DNA of 50,081 nucleotides, from positions 1 through 50,081 of the forward strand of contig JANXSR010000366.1 in the NCBI GenBank assembly GCA_025352625.1. Direction: 5' to 3'. The notes under the pieces are model-generated. The model had not been told where the DNA came from. It did no database searches and was given only the letters and a program-made list of their open reading frames with translations. Position 1 is the first letter of the stretch. Each line of letters begins with the position of its first letter. A program made the position numbers and the translations under genes. This DNA is from Ferruginibacter sp. (GTDB taxonomy: Bacteria > Bacteroidota > Bacteroidia > Chitinophagales > Chitinophagaceae). Below are positions 34,810-43,388 of the stretch, piece by piece.

Positions 34810-36141
34810 ATGAAACGATTAGCCACATTTTTTACTGCCTTATTTTTATGTGTTATAACAATGGCACAAACCTATGTGCCAACCCCTGAGAACATAAAAG
34901 CCCGCCAGCAGTTCAGGGATAATAAATTTGGGCTCTTCATTCATTGGGGACCATTTAGCATTCCCGGCGATGGAGAATGGGTGATGAATAATAAAAACAT
35001 CCGCTATAAAGATTACAAACGCCTGATGGATTTTTTTAATCCCGTTGAGTTCAACGCGGAGCAATGGGTAAGTATGGCAAAAAATGCGGGCATGAAATAC
35101 ATTACCCTTATTACCCGCCATCATGATGGGTTTAGCATGTGGGATACAAAATACTCCGATTACAACATCATGCATTCTCCCTATAAAAAAGACATTGTAA
35201 AACTGATGGCGGATGAATGCCACAAACAAGGCATTCAATTATTTTTATATTATTCGCTGCTCGATTGGGGCAGGGATGATTATCCACACGAAACTGGTAA
35301 AACAGGCCATGGAAGCGGTAGAACAGGCAAAGGCGATTACGCCGCCTACCTGCAGTTTATGAAAAACCAGTTAACAGAATTGTTAACCAACTATGGTACC
35401 ATTGGCGGTATTTGGTTTGATGGCCATTGGGACCAGACACAACCAGAAGGTGCCGCAGACCGCACATCGAGAATAAACTGGAAATACGATGAGATTTATG
35501 GCCTTATTCACAAACTGCAACCACAGGCAATGATTGGTAATAACCATCACATGGCACCCTTTGCAGGAGAAGATTTTCAGATGTTTGAGAAAGACCTGCC
35601 GGGAGAAAATAAATCCGGCCTTAGTTTTCAGGAAGCGTCGCTGCAATTGCCTGTTGAAACCTGCGAAACCATGAACAACTCCTGGGGTTTTAATATTACC
35701 GATGACAGCTACAAATCTGTAAAACAATTGGTGCATTACCTTGTAAAAGGTGCAGGCCGTGATGTTAATTTTTTACTGAATGTTGGCCCCATGCCCAATG
35801 GAAAAATACAATCAGAATTTACTGATACCTTAAAAGCAATCGGCCAATGGATGCAGTTAAACAGTGAAACAATTTACAGTACAAGAGGCAATATTTATCC
35901 CCCACAGGATTGGGGTGTTGTTACGGTAAAAAACAACACATATTATGTGCATATTCTTCAAAAACCGGCACAACAAGGCTATATATTTTTACCTGAGTTT
36001 AAAGATAAAATTAAAGCAGCTTCATTAAGAGCAGATAAAAAAAACTTAAAATTTAAACAAACGCAGGAAGGAACTTTTATCTACCTCGATGGCGTAAAGC
36101 TCGATGATATTGATACGATTATTGAATTGAATATGCAGTAA
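34810..36141 (+). CDS. GH29 alpha-L-fucosidase (first of three)
   Basis: A 443-residue secreted retaining exo-enzyme (signal TFFTALFLCVITMAQ) that releases L-fucose. Family signatures are FGLFIHWGPFSIPGDGEW, AGMKYITLITRHHDGFSMWD and GGIWFDGHWD, where Asp204 is the predicted nucleophile. GRDVNFLLNVGPMPNGKI closes the catalytic barrel, followed by a small beta-sandwich. The length is close to the compact bacterial form. It is one of three GH29 genes within 8 kb; the three differ in loop sequences and probably in linkage preference. It is the first hydrolase after the redox block. Subfamily and linkage specificity were not determined. Confidence 0.93.
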   Translation: MKRLATFFTALFLCVITMAQTYVPTPENIKARQQFRDNKFGLFIHWGPFSIPGDGEWVMNNKNIRYKDYKRLMDFFNPVEFNAEQWVSMAKNAGMKYITLITRHHDGFSMWDTKYSDYNIMHSPYKKDIVKLMADECHKQGIQLFLYYSLLDWGRDDYPHETGKTGHGSGRTGKGDYAAYLQFMKNQLTELLTNYGTIGGIWFDGHWDQTQPEGAADRTSRINWKYDEIYGLIHKLQPQAMIGNNHHMAPFAGEDFQMFEKDLPGENKSGLSFQEASLQLPVETCETMNNSWGFNITDDSYKSVKQLVHYLVKGAGRDVNFLLNVGPMPNGKIQSEFTDTLKAIGQWMQLNSETIYSTRGNIYPPQDWGVVTVKNNTYYVHILQKPAQQGYIFLPEFKDKIKAASLRADKKNLKFKQTQEGTFIYLDGVKLDDIDTIIELNMQ

Positions 36142-36249
36142 ATATTTTTTATAAAATAGAAGATACCGCCCTTTAAATTGATCAGACTATTTCAGCATTA
36201 AATTTAACCAACAATAACACAAGGCCTTATTCAGTAAAGAACAAATGCA

Positions 36250-37719
36250 ATGAAACAAAAAAAGCATATTTCAAACCCCGCTCTTGTAATAGTCATTGCA
36301 GCTTGTTTTGCATTGAGTTCAGCAATTAGCAGGGCACAACAAAATATTCATCCACAATCTACCCAATACGAGTGGCCAACAGATGTAAAAGTGAAGGCGA
36401 AGCTAGACAAATGGCAGGATCAGAAATTTGGCATGATCATCCATTGGGGATTGTATGCCGTGCCGGGTATTATTGAATCATGGGAACTTTGCAATGAAGA
36501 CTGGATTAACCGGCCCGACAGCAACAGAAGTTATGACGATTATAAAAAATGGTACTGGGGCTTGAAGAAAGATTTTAACCCGGTAAAATTTGACCCGGAA
36601 AGCTGGGCCAAAGCCGGTAAAGATGCAGGTATGAAGTACGTTGTATTTACCACCAAACACCATGATGGTTTTTGTATGTTTGATACAAAGCAAACAGATT
36701 TTAAAATCTCCAATGGGCCGTTTTCCAACAATCCAAAAGCAGATGTGGCCAAATATGTATTTGACGCTTTCCGGAAAAATGATTTTATGATCGGCGCTTA
36801 TTTTTCAAAACCAGACTGGCATTCAGAAAATTACTGGTGGCCAAAATATGCTACTGCCAACCGAAATAACAATTACGATATCCGCCAGTTTCCCTGGCGA
36901 TGGAATAACTTTAAAGACTACACTTTTAACCAAATCAGCGAGTTGCTGCACAACTATGGTTCAGTAGATATTTTGTGGCTGGATGGTGGCTGGGTGCGTC
37001 CATTAGAAACGGTGAATGATGAAGTACGAGGCTGGGGTGCAGATATTCCCAAATGGAGCCAGGACATTGATATGCCAAAAATTGCTGCGATGGGAAGAGA
37101 AGCGCAGCCGGGCCTGCTGGTTGTAGATAGAACCGTTCACGGGCCTTATGAAAATTATCAAACACCCGAACAACACATTCCCGCAACACAACTTGCTAAT
37201 CCATGGGAAAGCTGCATGACACTTGCCAACAACTGGGGGTTTGTTCCCCATGATGAATTTAAATCTGCAACGAAAATTATTCATTCATTAATTGAAGTAG
37301 TTGCCAAAGGTGGTAGTTTGTTGTTAGGTGTTGGTCCTAAACCTGATGGCACATTGCCAGACGAAGCAGTGGTGCGTTTAGAAGAAATTGGTAAATGGAT
37401 GAATAAGAACGGGGCGGCAATTTACAATACCCGTATCACCAAAAATTACAACGATGGCAATACCTGGTTTACACAAAATAATACCACCGCAACAAGGTAT
37501 GCGTTGGTTTGCATAAAGGAAGGGGAGGCAGTGTCTTCTTCTGTAAGCTGGAAAATGAATACGCCAAAAAAGGGATCAAAAATAAAATTGTTACAAACCG
37601 GAGAAACTGTAAAATGGACCATAGAAAATGAGGTGGTAAAAATTACCATACCGGCTGCTGTTATAAAAATGTACAAGTCTTTACCGGCGTTGGCTTTTTC
37701 TTTTTCACCGGCAGAATAA
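36250..37719 (+). CDS. GH29 alpha-L-fucosidase (second of three)
   Basis: A 489-residue exported enzyme (signal VIVIAACFALSSAISRAQ). It has FGMIIHWGLYAVPGIIESWE, AGMKYVVFTTKHHDGFCMFD and the nucleophile Asp245 in VDILWLDGGW. The segment PEQHIPATQLANPWESCMT is close to the GH29 acid/base region, and KGGSLLLGVGPKPDGTL closes the barrel. It is longer than the first fucosidase, mainly in an insertion with Trp-rich FSKPDWHSENYWW and in the C-terminal beta domain. Sits 108 bases downstream of the first copy and 29 bases before the GH92 gene, so it is probably co-transcribed. Linkage specificity unknown. Confidence 0.93.
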   Translation: MKQKKHISNPALVIVIAACFALSSAISRAQQNIHPQSTQYEWPTDVKVKAKLDKWQDQKFGMIIHWGLYAVPGIIESWELCNEDWINRPDSNRSYDDYKKWYWGLKKDFNPVKFDPESWAKAGKDAGMKYVVFTTKHHDGFCMFDTKQTDFKISNGPFSNNPKADVAKYVFDAFRKNDFMIGAYFSKPDWHSENYWWPKYATANRNNNYDIRQFPWRWNNFKDYTFNQISELLHNYGSVDILWLDGGWVRPLETVNDEVRGWGADIPKWSQDIDMPKIAAMGREAQPGLLVVDRTVHGPYENYQTPEQHIPATQLANPWESCMTLANNWGFVPHDEFKSATKIIHSLIEVVAKGGSLLLGVGPKPDGTLPDEAVVRLEEIGKWMNKNGAAIYNTRITKNYNDGNTWFTQNNTTATRYALVCIKEGEAVSSSVSWKMNTPKKGSKIKLLQTGETVKWTIENEVVKITIPAAVIKMYKSLPALAFSFSPAE

Positions 37720-37748
37720 ACTAGAAAGTAGGAATTTAAAATTTAATA

Positions 37749-40004
37749 ATGATGATTAAAATACTAAATAGCAATAAAGGTTTTAAAAGAGTTTTGTTGG
37801 GAGCATTTGTTGCAATGCCTTTGTTTACCTTGGCCCAACAACTAACAAAATATGTTGATCCATTTATTGGCACCGGTGGTCATGGACATACTTATCCGGG
37901 TGCAACAGTGCCGTTTGGGATGGTACAGTTAAGCCCCGATAATGGCACGCAGGGTTGGGATTGGTGTAGTGGATATAATTATTCAGATTCAATGATTGCA
38001 GGCTTTAGTCATACACATTTAAGCGGCACCGGCATTGGCGATTGGTGTGATATTTCTGTAATGCCATCCAACGGATTAATCAATGATACCATTGCTTTAT
38101 ACAGGGAAAAGTTTTCTCACAAAAATGAAAAAGCCAGCCCTGGTTATTATAGTGTAACGCTCAACAATGGTATCAATGCAGCTTTCACTGCCACAGAAAG
38201 ATGTGGCCTGCATCAATATACTTTTCCAAAAGGTACTACACCTGTCATTCGTTTTAATCTTGGTTTTGCCATTAACTGGGATGCACCGAATGGGACATAT
38301 ATTCAACGCGTAAACGATTCTACCATAATGGGGTTCCGTTATTCAAAAGGTTGGGCGCAGGTGCAGAAGGTTTATTTTGCTGCACGTACTTCAGTGCCTT
38401 TCACTAAATTTTACTTATCTGATGGAAGAGATACCATTAATGGTAATGCATTAATGGGCAATGGCGTAAAAAGTCAATTAGTTTTTGCAGACTTAAAAGG
38501 CAAATCCCTGTTAATGAAAGTAGCACTCTCCTCCTCAAATATGCGCAAAGCGTTGATGGCACTGGATGAAATAAAAGACTGGAATTTTAGTGCGGTAAAA
38601 AAGCAGGCAGAAAATAAGTGGGAAAAAGAATTGCAAAAGATAGCCATTAAAAGTACCGATGAACAATCAAAGAAGATTTTTTACTCAGCCTTGTACCATA
38701 CTTGTGCTGCTCCGGTATTGTATTCGGATGCAGATGGTGAATATACCAATGCCAATGGTGAGCTAAAAAAAATGCCTTCCGGGCAGCAACGATATACAGA
38801 GTTCTCCCTTTGGGATACCTTTCGTGCATTAGATCCATTGTTTACGGTAACACAGCCAAAGCGGATAACAGATTTGATAAATACGATGCTGGTATTTTAT
38901 GAGGAGAATGGCTTACTGCCTATCTGGGATTTAAGCACCTGGGAAACCAATACTATGACGGGTTACCACGCCATCCCTGTGGTGGCGGATGCCATCTTAA
39001 AAAATACAAAAGGCTTCGATATAGAAAAGGCATTTACAGCCATGAAAAAAAGTGCCATGCAAAATATTCGTGGCACGGACCTTTACCGCCAATATGGATA
39101 CGTTCCACAAGATAAATATGGCAGTAGTGTAACCGTGACTGTTGAATACGCTTACGACGATTGGTGCATTGCACAGGTGGCGAAGAAACTGGGTAAAATA
39201 GATGACTATAAAATATTTATGAAGCGGTCGGCTTCCTGGAAAAATTTGTTTGACCCTGCCACCGGTTTTATAAGGGCAAAAAATAGTGATGGTAATTGGG
39301 TAACACCTTTTGATCCTTATTTATCTGAACATGATGAAAAGAAGGCTATGTATACAGAAGGCAATGCATGGCAGCATTCTTTTTTTGTACCACAAGATGT
39401 TTATGGGCTGGCAACTGCTCACGGCGGCAATAAAAAATTTATACAAAAACTGGATTCTCTGTTTACCGTAAGTTCTGCATTAAACGGTACAAATACGTCT
39501 CCTGATGTTAGCGGGTTAATTGGACAGTATGCACATGGCAATGAGCCTAGTCATCACATCGCTTACATGTACACTTATGTTGGTGCCGCATGGAAAACTC
39601 AGGAACGGGTAAGAATAATCATTGATTCCATGTATCATGCAGCACCAGATGGATACGCCGGTAATGAAGACTGTGGACAGATGAGTGCATGGGGTGTTTG
39701 GAGTATGGCTGGTATTTATCCGGGTAATCCTTCCGGTGGGCAATATGTTTTTGCAAGCCCCTTTTTTGAGGAAGTAAAATTTAATTTGCCTTTAAACAAG
39801 TCGTTCGTCATTCGTGCAAAAAATGCCGGCAAAGGCAAGCCCTACATTCAAAGCGTTCAGCTAAATAATAAGCCTTACAATAAAACTTATATTAATCATA
39901 CAACATTAATGAATGGTGGTGTGCTGGAATTTATTATGGGCGCTGCACCCAATAAACAATTCGGATCGTCTCCTGCAACATGGCCATCTTCTTCCTCTCA
40001 ATAA
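37749..40004 (+). CDS. GH92 family alpha-mannosidase
   Basis: A 751-residue secreted protein (signal GAFVAMPLFTLAQ) of the calcium-dependent inverting exo-alpha-mannosidase family that trims alpha-1,2/1,3/1,4/1,6-mannose from glycoproteins. Signatures are VDPFIGTGGHGHTYPGATV (residues ~35-53), FSHTHLSGTG, the segment YTEGNAWQHSF with Glu537 at the expected general acid position, and GNEDCGQMSAWGVWSMAG at residues 638 on. The length fits the family. The last residues (FGSSPATWPSSSSQ) are a low-complexity tail. Either of two adjacent ATG codons could start it. It is followed after 17 bases by the GH125 gene; the two form a mannose-removal pair. Confidence 0.95.
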   Translation: MMIKILNSNKGFKRVLLGAFVAMPLFTLAQQLTKYVDPFIGTGGHGHTYPGATVPFGMVQLSPDNGTQGWDWCSGYNYSDSMIAGFSHTHLSGTGIGDWCDISVMPSNGLINDTIALYREKFSHKNEKASPGYYSVTLNNGINAAFTATERCGLHQYTFPKGTTPVIRFNLGFAINWDAPNGTYIQRVNDSTIMGFRYSKGWAQVQKVYFAARTSVPFTKFYLSDGRDTINGNALMGNGVKSQLVFADLKGKSLLMKVALSSSNMRKALMALDEIKDWNFSAVKKQAENKWEKELQKIAIKSTDEQSKKIFYSALYHTCAAPVLYSDADGEYTNANGELKKMPSGQQRYTEFSLWDTFRALDPLFTVTQPKRITDLINTMLVFYEENGLLPIWDLSTWETNTMTGYHAIPVVADAILKNTKGFDIEKAFTAMKKSAMQNIRGTDLYRQYGYVPQDKYGSSVTVTVEYAYDDWCIAQVAKKLGKIDDYKIFMKRSASWKNLFDPATGFIRAKNSDGNWVTPFDPYLSEHDEKKAMYTEGNAWQHSFFVPQDVYGLATAHGGNKKFIQKLDSLFTVSSALNGTNTSPDVSGLIGQYAHGNEPSHHIAYMYTYVGAAWKTQERVRIIIDSMYHAAPDGYAGNEDCGQMSAWGVWSMAGIYPGNPSGGQYVFASPFFEEVKFNLPLNKSFVIRAKNAGKGKPYIQSVQLNNKPYNKTYINHTTLMNGGVLEFIMGAAPNKQFGSSPATWPSSSSQ

Positions 40005-40021
40005 AATAAAAATTGCTACCA

Positions 40022-41440
40022 ATGAATAGAAATAAATTTATAAAAAATGCCAGCTTACTCAGTGCAGGCTTATTAATGAAGGATTTTTCTTTTGCACAGG
40101 CACCGGCATCCTTTCCGGTGGTTCGTGTGCCGTTTGATAAAAGAAAATTTCACAGCAAGGCGGTAGAAGCAGCGATAGTTGAGTTTCAGTCAAAAGTAAA
40201 AAACAAGGAACTGGGATGGTTGTTTGAAAACTGTTTTCCCAACACCATTGATACCACCGTTGATTTTGAAATGGTGAATAACAAACCCGATACGTATGTG
40301 ATAACAGGTGATATAGATGCTATGTGGATGAGGGATAGCACGGCGCAGGTGTGGCCCTATTTGTTGCTGATAAAAAAAGACAAAGAGTTGCAGCAACTGG
40401 TAACAGGTGTCATCAACCGGCAGGTAAAATGTATTTTGAAAGATCCTTATGCCAATGCTTTTTATAAAGATGAAAACAAAGTAAGCGAATGGAAGAGTGA
40501 TCTCACCACCATGCAGCCCGGCACACATGAACGCAAATGGGAGATCGATTCTTTGTGTTATCCCATTCGGCTGGCATACAATTACTGGAAACTAACAGGT
40601 GATGCTACACCGTTTGATGCCCAGTGGAAAGAAGCAATAAAAGCAACGCTGCAAACTTTTAAAGACCAGCAACGCAAAACAGGTAATGGCCCTTACACAT
40701 TTCAACGCACTACCGCATGGGCTACAGATGGTGTACCATTGGGAGGCTACGGTTATCCTGTAAAACCGGCGGGCCTTATCTGCTCCATGTTCAGGCCAAG
40801 TGATGATGCAACGATATTTCCTTTCCTGGTACCATCAAACTTTTTTGCCGTTGTTAGTTTAAAAGAAGCAGCCATCATGGTAAAACAAATTGCTAAAGAC
40901 GATGCTTTGGCTGCCGAGCTAACTGCCCTTGCAACTGAAGTGGAAAAAGCTTTGCAGCAACATGCCATTATCAATCATCCGCAATACGGCAAAGTGTATG
41001 CGTATGAAGTAAACGGTTTTGGCAGCTACAATTTAATGGATGATGCCAACGTACCAAGCCTGTTGTCATTGCCCTATTTGAATGCAGTAAAAAATACCGA
41101 TCCTGTTTACATCAATACCCGTAAAATGTTACTCTCCACCAACAACCCTTTTTTCTTTAAGGGTAAGGCAGCAGAAGGTATTGGCGGTCCGCATGCAGGC
41201 ATGGATATGATCTGGCCATTGAGCATTATCATGCGTGGCTTAACAAGTAAAGATGACAATGAAATAAAATTATGCATAGAAATGCTGCGCAAAACACATG
41301 GGGGCACCGGCTTTATGCACGAGTCTTTTCACAAAGATGATGCGACCAATTTTACCCGTAAATGGTTTGCCTGGGCCAACACTATTTTTGGAGAACTGCT
41401 ATGGGAAGTATATACAACCAAACCTCACTTATTGGCATAA
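40022..41440 (+). CDS. GH125 family exo-alpha-1,6-mannosidase
   Basis: A 472-residue enzyme of an (alpha/alpha)6-barrel family that removes alpha-1,6-linked mannose. The signature GDIDAMWMRDSTAQVWPYL spans residues 96-114. WKSDLTTMQPGTHERKWEIDSL and GPHAGMDMIWPLSIIMRGL are other conserved blocks, and TGFMHESFHKDD and TRKWFAWANTIFGELLW lie near the end. The ATG at 40022 is preferred over an in-frame TTG at 40013. The N-terminus NRNKFIKNASLLSAG looks like a twin-arginine signal with the second Arg replaced by Asn. Adjacent to GH92, with which it would complete high-mannose trimming. The close spacing implies one transcript. Confidence 0.93.
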   Translation: MNRNKFIKNASLLSAGLLMKDFSFAQAPASFPVVRVPFDKRKFHSKAVEAAIVEFQSKVKNKELGWLFENCFPNTIDTTVDFEMVNNKPDTYVITGDIDAMWMRDSTAQVWPYLLLIKKDKELQQLVTGVINRQVKCILKDPYANAFYKDENKVSEWKSDLTTMQPGTHERKWEIDSLCYPIRLAYNYWKLTGDATPFDAQWKEAIKATLQTFKDQQRKTGNGPYTFQRTTAWATDGVPLGGYGYPVKPAGLICSMFRPSDDATIFPFLVPSNFFAVVSLKEAAIMVKQIAKDDALAAELTALATEVEKALQQHAIINHPQYGKVYAYEVNGFGSYNLMDDANVPSLLSLPYLNAVKNTDPVYINTRKMLLSTNNPFFFKGKAAEGIGGPHAGMDMIWPLSIIMRGLTSKDDNEIKLCIEMLRKTHGGTGFMHESFHKDDATNFTRKWFAWANTIFGELLWEVYTTKPHLLA

Positions 41441-41486
41441 ACTATCTGTATTGTACTCTCTAAATTATTTATTAACTGATCTTACA

Positions 41487-42833
41487 ATGATAAAAAAATA
41501 TCCCTTTAAAAATATCCTCATAGTAGCCTTACTTATTTTATTTACCAATGAAGCAAGGGCACAGCAAAAAACAAATGCAGATTCTATCCGTAGCAAAATG
41601 CAATGGTTTGCCGATGCCAAACTCGGCATTTTTATTCATTGGGGAATGTACTCGGTAAATGGCATTGATGAAAGCTGGAGCTTTTATAACAAAAAAATAA
41701 GCCATGCTGATTACATGAAACAAATGAAAGGTTTTACTGCATCTAAGTATAACCCGGAAGAATGGGCTGCATTGATAAAAGAGACAGGTGCAAGGTATGC
41801 CGTGATCACTACCAAACACCATGATGGGATGGCTTTGTGGCCCACCAAACAAAAGCATTTTAATGTAGTAGCCAATACGGCGGCAAAGCGGGATGTGCTG
41901 CAACCTTTTTATGCAGCACTCGATCAACAAGGCATAAAAAAGGGTGCTTACTTTTCTTTGCTTGACTGGAGTCATCCTGATTACCCAGGCTTTTTAAAAG
42001 ACAGCAACCGTTATAAAATAGCCGAAGAGCCTGCCCGCTGGCAACGCTTTCAGCAATTTTTTCAATCACAGATTAACGAAATTAATACGGCCTACAAACC
42101 CGACCTGTGGTGGTTTGATGGTGATTGGGAAAAGAGTGCAGATGAATGGCAGTCAGAAAAAGTAAGGGCGCAGATACTGGCTATCAAACCAACAGCTATC
42201 ATCAACGGCAGGTTGCAAGGTTACGGTGATTATGAAACACCGGAACAAAATTTTCCGGTTACCAAACCCAAATTTAACTGGTGGGAGTTGTGCATGACGA
42301 CTAATAATAACTGGGGCTATCATCCTGATGATTCAGCATATAAAACACCTTTTGAAGTGATCACCATTTTTGTAGATGCGGTAAGCAATGGCGGCAACCT
42401 GTTGCTTGACATTGGCCCCAAAGGGGATGGCACCATACCGCCCGAACAGATCCATATTTTAAAAGAGTTGGGTAAGTGGAACAAAAAAAACGGAGAGGCC
42501 ATTTTTGGTACCATTGCAGGTTTGCCACAGGGACATTTTTATGGGCCGAGTACCATGTCAAAAGATTCAATGACAGTATATCTTTTTTTACCCGCCCAGA
42601 CTTCCGGTAACGTGATGGTAAAAGGTTTGGTGAATGATATAAAAGACATCGAGGTAGTTGGTACAGCCCAGCATTTGCAACACAAAGTAGTGGGTAAAAT
42701 ATCCTGGAGCCCGGTGCCGGGCCTGGTATTTATTAATGTGCTTGCATCGGTGAAGGATGAATACATGACGGTATTGAAACTTACATTGGATAAGCCGGTA
42801 AAATTATACCGTGGGCAGGGAGGATTGAATTAG
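41487..42833 (+). CDS. GH29 alpha-L-fucosidase (third of three)
   Basis: A 448-residue exported enzyme. The ATG at 41487 yields a proper signal peptide (FKNILIVALLILFTNEARAQ); an in-frame ATG at 41298 lies inside the GH125 gene and was not used. Signatures are LGIFIHWGMYSVNGIDESW, ARYAVITTKHHDGMALW, and the nucleophile Asp211 in LWWFDGDWEKS. YETPEQNFPVTKP and GNLLLDIGPKGDGTI complete the barrel. It differs from the first two copies in the region after the nucleophile, so specificity may differ. A 555-base gap with palindromic repeats follows it, the only large interruption among the hydrolase genes. Confidence 0.93.
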   Translation: MIKKYPFKNILIVALLILFTNEARAQQKTNADSIRSKMQWFADAKLGIFIHWGMYSVNGIDESWSFYNKKISHADYMKQMKGFTASKYNPEEWAALIKETGARYAVITTKHHDGMALWPTKQKHFNVVANTAAKRDVLQPFYAALDQQGIKKGAYFSLLDWSHPDYPGFLKDSNRYKIAEEPARWQRFQQFFQSQINEINTAYKPDLWWFDGDWEKSADEWQSEKVRAQILAIKPTAIINGRLQGYGDYETPEQNFPVTKPKFNWWELCMTTNNNWGYHPDDSAYKTPFEVITIFVDAVSNGGNLLLDIGPKGDGTIPPEQIHILKELGKWNKKNGEAIFGTIAGLPQGHFYGPSTMSKDSMTVYLFLPAQTSGNVMVKGLVNDIKDIEVVGTAQHLQHKVVGKISWSPVPGLVFINVLASVKDEYMTVLKLTLDKPVKLYRGQGGLN

Positions 42834-42904
42834 GTAGAGTTGTGAATCGTCAATTAATACGATTGATCGTTAAAGAAATGCTCCGATTGTATTTATGAAT
42901 TGCG

Positions 42905-43281
42905 CTGCCCTTTAGGGCAGTGATGAAGGAACTAATTTCAGATGGGCTTTAGCCAGAGATCGTTTGGGCTAAAGCCAATGTGATGTCATTTATTTGAGGG
43001 GTTTTTCAATGGTGCATTCGTCCCTTTAGGGACGATAGATGGGTAGAAAAAATATCGGCATCACGTTCGTTCCGTAGGAACGGTAGGTAAATGTTCTGTA
43101 GAATGTGTGAGATTAAACCAAGGCAAAACACATACCGATCCTACGGATCTGAAAATATAATAATGCTATTTGCTCTACTCACATCTCGTTCCTATGGAAC
43201 GGGGTAGAATTATTGCTTAACAAATGACATGGGGCTAAAGCCCGGCTTTATTATTTTTATGTACTCCGCCCTAAAGGACGG
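42905..43281. repeat. Cluster of nine small palindromes (REP-like)
   Basis: Nine short stem-loops occur in 377 bases: 42905-42920 (CTGCCC/GGGCAG), 42945-42954 and 42967-42976 (GGCTTTAGCC and its reverse complement), 43018-43035 (TCGTCCC/GGGACGA), 43068-43082 (CGTTCC/GGAACG), 43137-43149 (GATCC/GGATC), 43187-43201 (CGTTCC/GGAACG), 43232-43243 (GGGCT/AGCCC) and 43266-43281 (CCGCCC/GGACGG, one mismatch). Loops are of two kinds, TTTA/TAAA or GTA/TAC/TAT. No coding sequence lies in the 42834-43388 gap. The pattern resembles dispersed REP-type elements of Bacteroidota. Confidence 0.75.
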
Positions 43282-43388
43282 GACAATAGATGAAAGGGTC
43301 TTGCCACAACAATTGATAATATATTATGTGAGGGTATACAAAAAGAAAAAATAAAATGCCATACAAAGAAACAAACCAATATTTTACA

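Noticed and set aside
42834-43388. CRISPR array
   Set aside because: The repeats are palindromes of differing sequence with irregular spacing, not direct repeats with unique spacers.
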